Shown here piece by piece: positions 1 through 10,760 of a stretch of DNA of 64,000 bases; position 1 is the stretch's first letter, and each line of letters opens with the position of its first letter. The stretch comes from Rhipidocladum racemiflorum. Its lineage: Eukaryota; Streptophyta; Magnoliopsida; Poales; Poaceae. The position numbers and the translations under genes were made by a program. The notes under the pieces were generated by a model. The model had not been told where the DNA came from and made no database searches. It saw nothing but the letters and a program-made list of their open reading frames with translations. The stretch covers positions 37,795,944 to 37,859,943 of the forward strand of contig CM070572.1 of NCBI GenBank assembly GCA_036346355.1. Reading direction: 5' to 3'.

Positions 1-185
1 GCGGGTAATAGGTTATCCCATATCCTACCCTAATATTTTTTTCACGGATACGGGACGGGTACGGGTAATAAAAATCACAGGCGAATGCAATGCGGATACT
101 GGTATGTCTGAAACGGGTAAACAACGGATCACAGGGTATTAGCCGGGTAAAATTAGTATCGGATATTTTGTCGGATAGTACGCGA
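1..185. repeat. hAT subterminal repeats, left side
   Basis: The words GGGTA, CGGATA and ACGGGTA recur in both orientations through these 185 bases. The same words fill the other end of the element at 12500-12690. In hAT elements such arrays bind transposase near the TIRs. No TIR is visible here, so the terminus lies just outside the window. Confidence 0.65.
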
Positions 186-235
186 AATAGGTAGAATGAG
201 AACAAGTGATGAAACATATAGTTCAATAATTATGT

Positions 236-500
236 AGTTTAACATATAGCAGTCCAAGTAAAACATAATCCAACATAGAGTTCAACAAACATAATCCAAC
301 ATAGAGTTCAACAAGGCGCGCCATAGAGTCCAATTAATACATAACCCAACAAGGCAGCGGCATAAAGTCCAACATAGAGTTCAACAAACATAATCCAACA
401 TAGAGTTCAACAAGAGCGCATAGAGTCCAATTAATACATAACCCAACAAGGCATAAAGTCCAACAAAAGCGCATATAGTCCAACATAGTCCAACACATAG
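236..500. repeat. Short tandem repeats built on 'agtccaacatagagttcaac'
   Basis: A module of roughly 90-100 bases is present about twice, with smaller internal repeats. Phrases such as 'aatccaacatagagttcaac' and 'ccaattaatacataacccaa' recur at about 265, 290, 330, 373, 395 and 430. It lies just downstream of the transposase stop on the minus strand, inside the hAT element. It is non-coding. Confidence 0.7.
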
Positions 501-719
501 AGTTTACTTAACATAAATGAACACACAAAACAAGGATCATAATGCATGCATCAAGATATCAAGTCACATGAATATCCTCCATTTCCAAGCATCCATATCT
601 TGAATAATGTTGCAATTTTATTCTTGAATCTGCAATTGAAAAAACCAAAAATTAGTAACTATATATATGATAGAATAAGAAAGATGAAAGTTTTTTTACC
701 TTTTGCGAAGAAATCAATC

Positions 720-2984
720 CTTAGTACAAACTAGGGCCTCAACAATGTGAGTATTGAGTCGAAACGATATGGATCAATAACACGTCCACCAGGCACTAAA
801 TGCCAGAACTCAAAGCTGTGATAGACACTTGCATAGATAAGACATCACGAGCAAAGGCGAGAAGAATAGGAAACCTTGTCACTTCATTCTTCCACCATGC
901 TAGCACATCAAATTCTCCATCACTTTCATCAAAGAAGCGAAGTCTTCATTTTATACACATCCAACTCTGACACCTTACTTGCCTTGCTTGTGTGATATAA
1001 CACATCAATGTTAAGCTCATCATCATCACTTAAGCAACTCTTTGTCTTTGACTTGGAGACCAATCCACTCTCTTTTAAAGTAGATGTCTTATTGGTTGTA
1101 TTTGCATTCATGGTTGATGAATAAAATGCAAATAATTCATTGATCACATTCATAAATTCCATCATCTCAAACTCATTTCATTCATATATTTTAACATATA
1201 CAACTCAATCATCACTGTGTTTGTACCTAGGATCAAAAAAGCATGCTACTACCGCCAAAAAGCCATATTGCTCATGTCCCAATACTTTTCAAATTTTTCT
1301 TTCATAGCCATTGCCATGTTAGAAATAATTTCATCATCACTATCACACCATCTTCCAATAGCAAGCTTTATCTCACAAAATTTCCGATAGAAAAGATTTG
1401 CAGTAGGATAAGATGTGCGAGAGAAAAGTAAAGTGACATCATAAAACTTTTTCAAACACTTGTGGATATTTATTGCATTCAACCAATCTTCACTCGAAGG
1501 GGTGACATTTGCATATCTAGTCTTATCTTTAAGAGCAAGGCGACCAAAAGCATCCTTGTAATAAATAGCATCTCTTATCATGATGTATGTAGAGTTCCAT
1601 CTTGTGGCAACATCTAAGGAAGAGCTTTCTTATCATCCAAATCACATTCTTTAGCACACTTTTCAAATGCCTCCAATTGTTGTGGTGATCTTTTACTATT
1701 GATATGAAGTCTCTAATGTTTCCAATAGCATCTCAAATTACACCTAACCCATCCCTAGCCACAAGGTTCAATATATGATTTGCACATCTAACATGAAAGA
1801 ATTTGCCACCACATACAAGAAAGCTTCTAGCATTCTCAATAACAACATCAATGGCAACTTTATTTGAAGAAGCATTGTCCAATGAAGAGCAAACAACTTC
1901 TTATCAAGGTTCCAATCCAACACTTTTTGGAAAAATGTATCACCCAATTTAAGCCCGGAATGAGTCCCTTCCACATGTATAAAATTGATAATTCTTTTCT
2001 GCATGTTCCAATTATCATCAATCCAATGTGCTGTCACACACATATATGCTTTGTTTTGAATTGAAGTCCACATGTCCATAGTAAAGCTAACACGACACGA
2101 GAGTTGTTTGAAATGTTCATACAACTTGTCCCTTTCCTCTTTATGAAGATCAAGTATTTTATTACAGACGATGTCTGACACTTCATAGGAAAGCTAGGTA
2201 AATAAGGACTTGATGAAATCAACAAAGTACTCATGCTGACAAATATTAAATGGGTACTCATGCATAATGATGGCATAGAGAAATTTTCTCAAGCTAGTTT
2301 CTTGATCATACCGATATGTCTCAATGGCACCATCATTCTGATTTATGAGCGCCTGGCCTTTGACAACACTATGCTTTAACGGATGATTAATGAAAGCCTT
2401 TGTACCATTTACTCCTATAGCCCTTGCTTTATGTGAGCACATATTGCATTTTAGCCCAACACTCCTTTATGGTGAACCATTATCAATGTCACCTCCTTAT
2501 CAAACTTTGTGAAGTGTTGCCACACAAAGGAAGTGCGCTTCTTTCCCTTTGCCTTTGGTTCTTCATCTTCTTCGCCTTCCTCATTGGTCTCTAGACTTGC
2601 ACTCCCTTTACCAGATTGCACTTGCACAATTTCTACAATATATAAGTTCATAAATGTATGTGTTATCATGAAGAGCCATAGAATCAAAAAAAAATATTCA
2701 AATTGTATGTTACAAGTAAACATTTGATAAGACTATACCTTGGGACACGTTGTTAGACGATACCATGATCTTGCTCAGATTGAGGTAGCCGCTTTAACGC
2801 AGGAACCCATAAACTTATTTGAGGAAGTTCCATCGGCTTTGCTCTTGCTCAAATTAGTTGCAACATCATTGGCCTTGTTTGATACCAGGCCTTGCCCTAC
2901 CCTTGTTCGATGTGCGGGGCCTTGCCGTTGTTTGAGACCAAGGCCTTGCCCTACCCTTGCTTGATGTGGCAACCGGTTGCACAC
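720..2984 (-). pseudogene. hAT transposase (BED-finger, RICESLEEPER-like), frameshifted
   Basis: In transcription order on the minus strand: a BED zinc-finger start at about 2451-2723 (acidic linker, then FVWQHFTKFDKE with the aromatic W/H pattern); a helical stretch at 2194-2442; the start of the RNase H-like catalytic region at 1768-2181 (SCRVSFTMDMWTSIQNKAYM); a middle section at 1249-1581 (KKFYDVTLLFSRTSYPTANL, like DUF4413); and a C-terminal hAT dimerisation domain at about 720-920 (WWKNEVTRFPILLAFARDVL). Domain order is complete for a plant Ac-like transposase of about 650-700 aa, but the frame breaks several times. Such enzymes cut and paste the element using TIR and subterminal sites. 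Probably inactive as written. The N-terminal start is not clear; 2775-2984 could be an upstream exon. Confidence 0.75.
2887..2959. repeat. Short direct repeat of 'aggccttgccctacccttg'
   Basis: The 19-base phrase occurs at 2887-2905 and 2941-2959. A related 'ggggccttgccgttg' lies between them. It sits in the putative first exon or leader of the hAT transposase. Confidence 0.6.
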
Positions 2985-3250
2985 TTATGAAGTCGGTCAT
3001 TTTGCGGAGTTTATTTGGGCCCAGCGAGCTGCGGGGGCTGCCTTCTTCTTGCCAAATCAACGACATGCTCCTCCTCTCTTATGGGCTCATCCTCCGCCCA
3101 TGGCAGCAAGGCCTTAGGCAGCTCCTCCGTTAAGCATGGTACTATTGTCATTGTGCCTTCATCGTTCTTTGCTCCCCATGGCAATGCTACATTCAATATA
3201 CCACAATACTATCATTATGAGTGCATAGCAAGAAGAACAAGACCTATCCA

Positions 3251-3713
3251 GGGTTTTGCTATCGATTTGCAAAGTTTATATAAAAGTTATTTCACTATGC
3301 AATCAGTTGACACCTAAATTCCTCAAAACAATACCATACATTCTTTGAGCAATCAAAACAATTCCTCAAAGCAATCGACATGCTCCTTCATCTTTCTTGC
3401 TCCCCATGGCAATGCTACATTCACTATACCACAATTCTATCATTATGAGTGCATAGCATTATAGCAAGAAGAACAAGACCTATCAACGAGTTATTTCACT
3501 ATCCCTAGTGGTAAAAGTAAGACCTACCCCGGATTTAATTATAGCAAGAAGAACAAGACCTATCACTAAGGGTTTTGCTATCGGTTTGCAAAAGTTTATA
3601 TAAAAGTTATTTCACTATGCAATCAGTTGACACCTAAATTCCTCAAAACAATACCATACATTGTTGAGCAATCAAAACAATTCATCAAAGGAACGGCATG
3701 CTCCTTCATCTTT
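3251..3713. repeat. Imperfect direct repeat, two copies of about 140 bp
   Basis: The stretch 3251-3392 (beginning gggttttgctatcg) is repeated at 3568-3713 with few changes. Fragments of the intervening part (agcaagaagaacaagaccta; ccatggcaatgctacattca) also recur at 3180-3250, 3403-3480 and 3540-3567. It lies in the 5' part of the hAT element and encodes nothing recognisable. Confidence 0.75.
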
Positions 3714-3718
3714 TTCCC

Positions 3719-4012
3719 CTAATTCATACATTGCAACGAAGGCTCACCTCGGGGTGGAAGGCGGCGAGCGAAGTTAGGGGCAGCGGCGTCGGCTTGAGTG
3801 GCGGCGCTCGTCAGCGGCAGGAGAGGCGGCGTCGGTACGGCGTCGGCGGCGAAGAGACCTAAGGTGGCGGCCGACTCAGTGAAAGGCGAGTGTCGGGTGG
3901 CGCCGCAGTGAGCAGCGTCGGCACCTTGCCGCCCGCGAGGAAGCCGCAGCGCATATGGCAAACGAGGTGACTACATACGGCGAGGCAGCGGGGCCGAAGG
4001 CGAGTAAGCGGC
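3719..4012 (-). other. GC-rich 5' region of the hAT element
   Basis: A CpG- and GGC-rich block read as low-complexity Ala/Arg/Pro-rich frames on the minus strand (3719-3961). It lies between the transposase and the right TIR, so it is best seen as the promoter or 5' exon area of the hAT gene. It continues at 12372 after the nested retrotransposon. No domain is recognised. Confidence 0.4.
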
Positions 4013-4017
4013 CGAAT
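4013..4017. other. Target-site duplication CGAAT, left copy
   Basis: CGAAT directly precedes the left LTR (TGAAGG...). The identical pentamer follows the right LTR at 12367-12371. This proves a single insertion event and fixes both ends of the element. Confidence 0.9.
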
Positions 4018-5624
4018 TGAAGGGAATATGCGAGAGAGGCAATAATAAATTGTTTATTATCATATTCCATGTTTATAATAGATGTTTATTTCTCATGCTA
4101 AAATTGTATTAATCGAAGCGTTAATACATGTGTGTTTAATAAACAAAAAGGTTCCTAGTAAAAGCCTCTTTTAAACTAGCTCGTTGATTAGCTGATGATC
4201 AAGGTTTCTGATCATGAACATTGGATGTTATTAATAAGCAGGTCATGTCATTAGAAGAATGATGTGATGAACACACACCCAAGTTGGTATAGCAAATACG
4301 ATCAAGTCATTTAGTTTGTTCTTTGTATCAAACACATTCAAATAGTTTTTTCCTTAGACCATGAGATGATGTCAATCACTAATTCGGAAAAGTACTTTGA
4401 TGACATCAAACGTCACTCCGTAACGGTGACTATAAAGATGGATTTGGGTACTATGAAAGTATTAGTTGAGGCTCATGCATCAAGAGTGGGATTTGTCCAT
4501 CCGGATGACGGAGAGATATACTCTAAGGCCTCTCGGTGATATCACATTGACATCGCTTGCAAGCATGTGACTAGGTCACAAGAATGTTATATCACGGAAC
4601 GAGTAAAGTACTTGTCGATGCCGGGATCGAACTAGGTATAGTTGATCTTGATGATCGGATCCGGGACAAGTAAAATATCGTGAGACAAAGGAATTAGTTA
4701 TGTCGTTTTACGGTTTCTGCGATCACTAGTTCATCGTTGAGTGAATGGGAGTCATTATGGATCTCCAGATCCGCTGATGATTATTGATGCGAGAGGAGTC
4801 TCAATCATGTCCATTTATTCACTTGAACCGTAGGGGTGACACATAAAGTTCATCGATGCATTTGAGTGAATCTGAAACAGGAGAAAAATATGGGACAATC
4901 TGAGGAATTTGTTTCGAGTATCGCGGAATAGTTCGGGATATCGGAATAGTTAAAAGGGTATATGTTAATGTTTGTTAATTAAAGAATTAACAAATATTAA
5001 ATCTGAAAATAAAAATGTTTATGGAGAAAACCTTTCATTTTCTTGAGTGGGGTTTTAATGGAAATCAAAGTGGTTAATTTGTGAGTGGAGAGATCACTCA
5101 CATGAAGAGAGGGAGGGCAGGGCGGCCCCCATGCGCCCGCCACCCCACCCCTTGGCATGCCTCCTCCTCCTCCTATAAAAGGAGGAGGAGCTCCTCTCTT
5201 TGGTGTTCATCCATGACCCTTTGGTTGGTCCATTCTCCCTCCTCCTGGCGATCCCGTTTTTATTTGTGGCTTAGCGACCATTGCTGAAGTATTTCTTCAC
5301 CACCATCACCACTAAGTGTAGTGTTGTTGGAGTTTTCCGGGGATCCACTACTTCCGTGCCCCTGAGCGAGGATTGGAGGTCATCGTTGATCCGTGCGTGT
5401 GACCAATGCGGGCGCTGCCGTTAGTGGCGCTCATCTTCGCGACTTTGAAGTGAGTGTACCTCTACATCAACCACGTTTGTTTGCGGGAGCGTTATTCCGG
5501 CTTTACGGTCTTCGGTGAGTCCTTACGGCCGTTTACTTGCATCTCCTAGATATGATCTTGGTGTTTGGTTGTCGTAGGAAAAATTTTTGTTTTCCATGCT
5601 CACGAAACCCTTCGAGTGTATCGA
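4018..5624 (+). repeat. 5' LTR of the Angela-like element
   Basis: Begins TGAAGGGAATATGCG. Long blocks are identical to the 3' LTR at 10761-12366. Most differences are indels of 1-4 bases. The 3' boundary is blurred because the expected CCTTCA reads CCTTCG here. It contains the promoter TATA at 5174. Confidence 0.88.
5174..5180 (+). promoter_or_regulatory. LTR TATA box
   Basis: TATAAAA lies in a purine/pyrimidine-rich context (CCTCC...GGAGGAGG) about two thirds into the LTR, the usual place for the U3/R promoter in this group. The 3' LTR has TATAAAG at 11919-11925. Confidence 0.6.
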
Positions 5625-5625
5625 G

Positions 5626-5640
5626 CCGTGTCTATGCGTA
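5626..5640 (+). other. Primer-binding site (initiator Met tRNA type)
   Basis: TGTATCGAGCC follows the LTR and is a damaged version of TGGTATCAGAGC, the Copia PBS that pairs with the 3' end of initiator tRNA-Met. Its place immediately after the LTR supports the call. Confidence 0.65.
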
Positions 5641-6793
5641 GATGTTTTGTCTGCGTTTAAAACACATGTGGATGTGAGGCGTTGATGATCATGTTATTGC
5701 ATACTTTCGTGTATTTTGGATCATGGTGGCATAGTGGGATTTAGGCGGCCGGACTAACCTTACATGTCCTCCCGCACATGAGACTTGTTCCACGCTTCGA
5801 CATGCAACTAGTATTGCATAAGTGGCTTTGCAGGTGTCAGTTTCTCCACTATAGTCATGATCTAATTTACAACGGTTTGCTAATAATGTTTTTATCACCG
5901 TTGTGGTTCTTGTTCGTAGGTAAGAATAGTTTTTCCTAGAAAGCCCAAAACCACGTAAAATATGCAAAAAATAAATTAGAAGCGTCTAACTTGTTTTGCG
6001 AGGGCTTATGATGTGATATGGTCATTGATACAAAGATTGTTGTATGAAATGAAATTTATTGTAAATTTAAACAACGGCAGGGAGCTATTTGGTTGTTTTT
6101 CTTTTATAGCTGCGTGCTAAATATATGTCCATGTGATATATTGTAATGGAGGAAGACAATCAAGATGGCGACATCATGGACCTTGGTGCCATGCTTAGGT
6201 GGAATGATGGAGATCATACCATGTCGCACAAGATGGAGATCAAGTCTTGAAAGGACCATATCATATCACTTTATTCATGCATGTGATGTTAATCCTTTAT
6301 GCATCTTATTTTGTGATTATGATCACGTCGATAGCACTATAAGATGATCCTCCAAATTAATATCAAGATAATAATGTGTTCTTCCATAGTATGCACCGTT
6401 AAGAAAGTTAAATGCGTTTGAAGCACCACGTGATGATCGAGGTGTGATAGACTCTACGTTCGCATACAAGCGGGTGTAAGCGGATTTACACATGCAAATA
6501 CTTTGGTTCTACTTGGCGAGCCTAGCATGTGCTGAGACATGGCCTCGGAACACGAGCGAAAGGTAAAGCATGAGTCATATGGATGATATGATGAACATAT
6601 TGATGTTCGCCTTTTGAAACTATGCCGTCTCACGTGATGATCGGTTTTGGTATAGTGAATTTGGTTCATGTAATCACTAAAGATGACTAGAGGGATGTTG
6701 TTTTTGAGTGGGAGTTCTCGTATTAATTTTGAATTAACATTGAACTTAATCTATTATGAACTTAGTCTAAATAACTTTGCAAATATGTTGTAG
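5641..6793 (+). other. Untranslated leader of the Angela-like element
   Basis: About 1.15 kb between PBS and gag with no recognisable domain. Short open frames (6165-6347, 6454-6669) show no family features. A long leader is normal for Angela/BARE elements. Confidence 0.5.
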
Positions 6794-7600
6794 ATGGCAC
6801 CCCTATTTTCAATTTCAATCTGTTCATGGAGAGAAACTAGCCACCAATGGTAGCAACTTTACCAATGGGCCCTTAACACTGAGGATTCTCCTCGTAGCTC
6901 AAAAGGAGCTATGTGCTAGAAGCACCAGCTAGCTCACCAGATGATGCCCCAGGAGGAGAAAAATGTTTCTTGACTGCGCAAGGAGGACGCATTTAGTTCA
7001 ATGCGGCATTTTGTATGGCCTTGAGCCTGGCTAGCGTTTGAGCACAGCAATGCTTTTGATACAATGAGGAGTTGAAAATGATCTTCGACACCCATGCGCA
7101 TGAGAGTTATGAAGCTTGAGAAAAGTTCTTTTAGGTTGCATGATGGAGGAAAAATAGCTCAGTTAGTGAGCACGTACTCAAAATGTGCAGATGCCGATAA
7201 ACTCATAGCTTTGGGAATAACGATCCCCATTGAGCTAGGAATTCATCGTGTTCTCCGTCTCTACGCCACCAAGCTACAAGAGCTTTGTGATGAACTACAA
7301 CATGCGAGGGCATGAAGAAGTCTCTCCCAGAACCTGTCAATGCTAAAACTGCTGAAGTGGAGATCAAGAAGGAACATCAAGTGTTGATGGTCCAAAAGAC
7401 TATCAGTTTCAAGAAGAAAGGTAAGTCTAAGGAAACTTCAAGAAGAAGGGCAAGTCTGTTGCTACATCGAGAAAGACCAAGGTGGCCCTAAGTCGAATCT
7501 TGAATGTTTTTATTGCAAGGGCAGACCTTTGGAGCAGGCATAAGCGCCCAAAATATACGGTGATAAGAAGGACGGGAAAGTGAGCAAAGGTATATATGAT
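6794..7600 (+). pseudogene. Copia gag, frameshifted
   Basis: The ATG at 6794 is followed, across frame changes, by NFNLFME, then NGSNFT and the YVLEAPA-like phrase seen near the start of Angela-type Gag. Residues LHDGGKIAQLVSTYSKCAD and LYATKLQELCDEL follow at 7094-7315. A degenerate zinc knuckle starts CFYCKG at about 7507, but the distal His and Cys are not intact. Gag would form the virus-like particle. It is broken by several indels. Confidence 0.6.
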
Positions 7601-7619
7601 ATACATGTTATTGATGTGT

Positions 7620-8720
7620 ACCTTACTAGTACTACGCAGTAGTGCCTGGTATTTGATCTGGGTTCGGTTGCTAACATATGTAACTTCAAAGCAGGAGCTA
7701 AGGAATAAGCGACAACTAGCAAGGGATGAGGTAATGATGCTTGGCGTCGGCAATGGATCAAAAGTTGATGTGATCGCCCGTCGGGGCCTACCTATCAATT
7801 ATCATCGAGGATTAGTTATAAACCTAAATAATTGTTATTTAGTACTGCGTTGAGCATGAACATCATATCTGGATCTTGTTTAATGCGAAAGCTTGATTTA
7901 TTCATTCAAGTCTGAGAACAATGGTTATGTTCAATTTATATGAATAATATCTTTTATGGTCATGCACGAAAAGAATGGTTTTGTTTATTTTGAATCTTGA
8001 TAATAGTACACATGTTCATAATGTGAATGCCAAAGAATTAAGTTGAATGATGATATTGCTTTGCATATATGTGGCATTGCCGCTTATGTCATATTGGTGT
8101 TAAGCGCAAGAAGCTCCATTACGATGGACTACTAGAATCACTTGATTATGAATCATTTGAGACATGTGAACCATGCCTCATGGGCAAGATGACTAGAACC
8201 CGTTTTCGGTACAATGGAGCGGGCAACGACTTATTGGAAATCATACATACCGATGTGTGTGGTCAATGAGTGTGTCGGCGTGGTGGATATCGTTAGCCGT
8301 TACTTTCACGGATGATTTGAGTAGATATGGATATATTTACTTAATGAAACACAAGTCTCAGAAACATTTGAAAAGTTCAAAGAATTTGAGTGAAGTAGAA
8401 AATCATCGTAACAAAAAAGATCAAATTTCTGATCGATCGTGGAGGAGAGTATCTTGAATTCACTGAGTTTGGCACACACATGAAACAATGTGGAATAGTT
8501 TCACAACTCACTCTATTTGGAACACCACACAGTAATGGTGTATCAGAGCGTCGTGTCAGTACTTTTATTGGATATGGTTCGATCTATGATGTCCCTTCTG
8601 AGATTTGCCACTTTCATTTTGGGGTCATGCACTAGAAGCTTGTTGCATTCACTTTAAATAGGGCACCATCTAAATCCGTTGAAATGACACTCCAGTATGA
8701 ATTATGGTTTGGCAACAAAC
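7620..8720 (+). pseudogene. Copia protease, gag-pre-integrase and integrase core, frameshifted
   Basis: A protease remnant reads LVFDLGSVANIC at about 7650, with the usual D-T-G changed to D-L-G. The gag-pre-integrase zinc domain (8069-8250) shows MWHCRLCHIGVKR and then CEPCLMGKMTR, so the H-H-C-C spacing is recognisable. The integrase core follows: HTDVCG at 8250, FTDDLSRYGYIYLMKHKSQ at 8290-8360, and GTPHSNGVSERR at about 8520-8555 carrying the catalytic Glu. The frame shifts several times between these blocks. Confidence 0.75.
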
Positions 8721-9199
8721 CTAAGGCATCATTTCTAAAAAGTTTGGGGATGCGATGTTTATGTGAAGAAACTTCAACTGATAAACTCGAACCCAAAGCG
8801 GAAAAAATGCGTCTTCATAGGATACCCTAAAGAAACAATTGGGTACACCTTCTATCACGAGATCCGAGAGGCAAGGTTTTGTTTGCCAGAATGGATCCTT
8901 TTGGAAAAAGAGTTTCTCTCGAAGGTGTGAGTAGTAGGAAGGTAGAACTCGGCGAGGTTGTTGAACCTTCTCTTCATGGAATGGCAAGTCTTGTGGCCGG
9001 AAGTTGTTTGAGTTGACTTCACCAAATGAAGAGGAACTAATGATAAGGATCATGAAACTCAGAAAGAGAACACTCTGCACCTCGCGAGTCAACAAGGCGC
9101 CATCTTGCTCCACGACTTTTATGTTCCTACTATGAATGTCATGGTAGTTGAGAATAATGACCTGCAAGCGTATGATGAAGCGATGATGAGCCCGGTCCA

Positions 9200-9960
9200 G
9201 ACAAATGGCTAGAAGCCATGAAATCCGAAATGGGATCCATGTATGAAAACCAAGTATGGACTTTGGTGGACCTACCCAATGGCCAGTAAGGCCGTTGAGA
9301 ACAAATGGATTTTCAAAAGAAAATGAAGCGATGGTAATGTGACCGTCTATAAAAGCTCGACTTATCGCAGGGGTTTTCGACAAATTCAAGGAGTTGACTA
9401 CGATGAGACTTTCTCACCGTAGCGATGCTAAAGTCTGTTAGGATTATGTTAGCATTGCTTTGCATTTTACGATTATGAAATCTGGCGGATGGATGTCAAA
9501 GCTACGTTCCTTAATGGAAACATTGAGGAAGAGTTGTATATGATACAACCAAAGGTTTTGTTGATCCTAAGGATGCTAATAAGGTATGCAAACTTCAGCT
9601 GATCCATTTATGGACTGAAGCAAGCATCACGAAGTTGGAATCTCCGTTTGATGAGGTAATCAAAGGTTTTGGATTTGTCAAACTTACGGAGAATCTTGTG
9701 TTTACAAGAAAGTGAGTGGGAGCTCTATAGCATTTACGATATTATATGTGGATGACATATTGTTGATAGGAAATGATATAGAACTTTTGAAAAGTGTAAA
9801 GATTACTTAAGCATTAAGTTTTCAATGAAGGACCTTGGTGAAGCGGCATATATTTTAGGCATCAAAATCTATAGAGATAGATCGAGAGGCGCTTAATTGG
9901 GCTATCACAAAGTACATATCTTGACAAGATTCTAAAGAAGTTTAGAATGAATGAAAGTAA
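9200..9960 (+). pseudogene. Copia reverse transcriptase, frameshifted
   Basis: Starts with KWLEAMKSEMGSMYENQVWTL at about 9210-9270, the conserved entry to Copia RT. The active-site YVDD is encoded at 9744-9755 in ILYVDDILLIGND. Then come the SFSMKDLGEA-like and YILGIKIYRDRS-like blocks at 9820-9890. Domain order and key Asp residues are visible but the frame is interrupted. A 222-codon antisense frame (8721-9389 minus) is only a shadow. Confidence 0.8.
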
Positions 9961-10079
9961 GAAAGGGTTCTTACCTATGATGCAAAGGCAAGGCGTTGAG
10001 TAAGACTCGAGTCCGGCTCACGACAGAAGATAGAGAAGTAATGAATAAGATTCCCTATGCTTGCCGACCATAGGCTCTA

Positions 10080-10740
10080 TCATGTATGCTATGTTGTGTA
10101 CAAGGACCGGATGTGGCACATGCTATTAGTTTGACTAGCGGTACGATCGATCCAGGTTTTGAACAACGGGGATCAAGAATATCTTTAAGTACTTAAGAAG
10201 AACTAAGGATATGTTTCTCATATATGGTGGTGAAGAAGAGCTCGTCGCCAAAGTGTTACGTCGGCTAGCTTTGACAACGTCCAGGATGACTCTAAGTCTC
10301 AATCCGGGTACATTTTTGAAATGAATGGAGGAGCAGTGAGCTGGAGAAGTTCCAAGCAATGTGGTGGCAGGATCTTCAACAGAGGCGAATATATTCTGCT
10401 TAGCGAAGCGTAGAGGAAGCGGTTTGGATGAAGATGTTCATATCCGAACTAGGTGTGGATTCCGAGTGCGTTGGACCCGATGGTTATCTATTGTGACAAC
10501 AATGGTGCCATAGCCAATGCTAAAGAACCAAAGGTCACACAAGAATTCCAAACATATTAAGCGTCGGTTTCACTCCATCGTGAACATGTCAAGGATGGCG
10601 ATATAAAGATTTGCAAAAGTGCACACGGATCGAATGTGGCAGACTCGTTGACTAAAGAAAGCTCTCCCAAAGGGCAAAACATGATCAACACGAGAACTCA
10701 ATGGGTGTTAGAATCATCACAATGTAATCTAGATTATTGA
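10080..10740 (+). pseudogene. Copia RNase H, frameshifted
   Basis: After RT, the phrases GGAVSWRSSKQ (10326-10360), YILLSEA (about 10390) and IYCDNNGAIANAKEPK (about 10485-10535) match the Copia RNase H order, including the Asp of C-D-N. A final HTDRANVADSLTKE-like phrase (10620-10660) ends the polyprotein. Frames change within the block. Confidence 0.7.
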
Positions 10741-10746
10741 CTCTAG

Positions 10747-10760
10747 TGCAAGTGGGAGGC
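10747..10760 (+). other. Polypurine tract
   Basis: TGCAAGTGGGAGGC abuts the 3' LTR. It matches the AAGTGGGAG tract that primes plus-strand synthesis in Angela-type elements. Confidence 0.75.

Noticed and set aside
8721..9389. 222-codon minus-strand frame
   Set aside because: Exactly antisense to the Copia integrase/RT region, which has recognisable motifs on the plus strand.
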